From positions 43,375-107,374 of the forward strand of contig CACPDC010000004.1 of the NCBI GenBank assembly GCA_902632595.1: a stretch of 64,000 bases of DNA, written 5' to 3'. The notes below the pieces were generated by a model. That model searched no databases. It worked only from the letters and a program-made list of their open reading frames with translations, and was not told where the DNA came from. Origin of the DNA: an uncultured SAR116 cluster alpha proteobacterium. Its GTDB lineage: Bacteria; Pseudomonadota; Alphaproteobacteria; Puniceispirillales; Puniceispirillaceae. Shown here in pieces: positions 62,782 to 64,000 of this stretch (within the stretch, counting starts at the first letter, position 1; every line of letters begins with the position of its first letter). The position numbers were made by a program, and so were the translations under genes.

Positions 62782-64000
62782 TTTGTCGATTATTACTTAC
62801 CGATTTGTTTACCACACTCTTAATTGCTGCACCGGCTAAATAGCTAGTTGGTTTCCCCGCCATCTTTTCACATGCTTTGAAAAACAGATTGAATGCCATA
62901 TCATACCGATACTCTCTGCTAGCCCTGACATCTGTAATTGGTTGAAAATCCTTTTCAATTGCTTTTTTACAATCATCAAACGGAAGATTTTCTATGTCCT
63001 TACCAATTAAAAGTTTAGTTAAATTAGAAGCTTTTTTTGGAATGCCTGACATACCACCATAGGCAATTTGAGCTTTTTCAATAAGCCCGTCATCACTTAT
63101 TGACAAAAGAAATGCGCCCATCACAGCTGATATATCTTGGTCAAATCTCCTAGAAACTTTATAGCATTGAAATTTGTGATTTTTTTGTAACTTTGGTACA
63201 TGAACAGATTCAACAAATTCACCTTTCTTTAAGTCCTGTTTACCGTAAGCAATAAAGAATGCGTGGATAGGGATTACTCTTTTATTACCCATATAATTGA
63301 GTTTCAGCGATGCGCCTAGAGCAATAAATGCAGGTGAAATATCAGCTATCGGAGAACCATTTGCAATATTACCAACAACTGTTCCACTTGCTCTAACTTG
63401 CTCAGATCCGAAACGTCTCCATAATTCAGACAATGCCTCAAAATGAGGTCCAAGTTTTTGCATTGCGACCTCATGAGATACAGATGCACCAATTTCAAAT
63501 CCATCAGGATTTTCATTCAAAAAATTTAGTTCTCTTACATTTCCAAGATATAAAAAATGTTTTATTTCCATATGCTTCTTTGTAACCCAGAGACCAATAT
63601 CGGTAGCGCCTGACAAAATTAAAGGAGTTTTTTGTTCAAGAATTTCACTAACCCTTTTTATATTTTTGGGAGAGTCAAATCTAAATTGGCTTTGTCGGTT
63701 TTTTAAATTTATGGACAATGAGTCATTTTTTAGACTTTGTATCACAAATTCTTCTTCTTCTTTAAGATAAACAGTATCACGCTCTTCTTCAGTTATTTTG
63801 TCAATGTAGGCTGCAGCTCTTTTTATTGGACGGTAGCCTGTACATCGACATAAATTACCTGCAAATAAATCATCAATATTTTCTGATTCAAGTTTTTGGT
63901 TTTTACACCACGCTGAATATAGGGACATCACAAAACCTGGCGTACAAAATCCACATTGTGAAGCGTGGTTTTCGACGAAGGCGGCTTGAACTGGGTGCAA
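62774..64000 (-). CDS. xdhA: Xanthine dehydrogenase small subunit (2Fe-2S/FAD), truncated at window edge
   Basis: SQCGFCTPGFVMSLYSAW, NLCRCTGYRPIKRAA, GATDIGLWVTK, RASGTVVGNIANGSPIADISPAFIALGA. Confidence 0.95.
   Translation of the reverse strand: MHPVQAAFVENHASQCGFCTPGFVMSLYSAWCKNQKLESENIDDLFAGNLCRCTGYRPIKRAAAYIDKITEEERDTVYLKEEEEFVIQSLKNDSLSINLKNRQSQFRFDSPKNIKRVSEILEQKTPLILSGATDIGLWVTKKHMEIKHFLYLGNVRELNFLNENPDGFEIGASVSHEVAMQKLGPHFEALSELWRRFGSEQVRASGTVVGNIANGSPIADISPAFIALGASLKLNYMGNKRVIPIHAFFIAYGKQDLKKGEFVESVHVPKLQKNHKFQCYKVSRRFDQDISAVMGAFLLSISDDGLIEKAQIAYGGMSGIPKKASNLTKLLIGKDIENLPFDDCKKAIEKDFQPITDVRASREYRYDMAFNLFFKACEKMAGKPTSYLAGAAIKSVVNKSVSNNRQNV

Overview
The window reads as a contiguous, gene-dense, AT-rich chromosome segment from a streamlined alphaproteobacterium. 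Support for this comes from the gene order FYDLN-type protein/aroA/cmk/rpsA/ihfB/trpFBA/folC, trxA/addAB/tsaE/ahcY/rapZ/chvG-chvI, and from an Irr-type Fur regulator; no taxonomic search was possible. Most of the window is core metabolism: partial thrS, GT4 glycosyltransferase, uppP, a very large gltB-like GOGAT overlapping a CysJ-like diflavin reductase, gap, irr-katG, lptC-lptA-lptB, aroA, cmk, rpsA, ihfB, trpFBA, folC, addAB, ahcY, rapZ, chvGI and polA. The right end is a purine locus: BMP-type nucleoside/purine ABC transporter, 8-oxoguanine-deaminase-like amidohydrolase, and xdhC/xdhB/xdhA (xdhA truncated by the window edge). There are three tRNAs: Ala-GGC, Arg-CCG and Ser-CGA. No CRISPR array, transposase or integrase was found. 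The items most worth a second look are: (1) a ~1.5 kb micro-island carrying one fatty-acid-desaturase gene, bracketed by tRNA-Arg(CCG) and a decayed, colinear copy of that tRNA's 3' half; (2) a GltB-like protein with a long C-terminal extension and altered Fe-S cysteine spacing, with no gltD next to it and a diflavin reductase in the downstream overlapping position; (3) an Irr-like regulator directly upstream of katG with a near-consensus Irr/ICE box between them; (4) an AT-rich accessory stretch (about 51.4-53.3 kb) with an orphan terminator and small zinc-ribbon proteins; (5) breaks in normally conserved alphaproteobacterial gene neighbourhoods (no accD between trpA and folC, no hprK/PTS genes, no murU/amgK).
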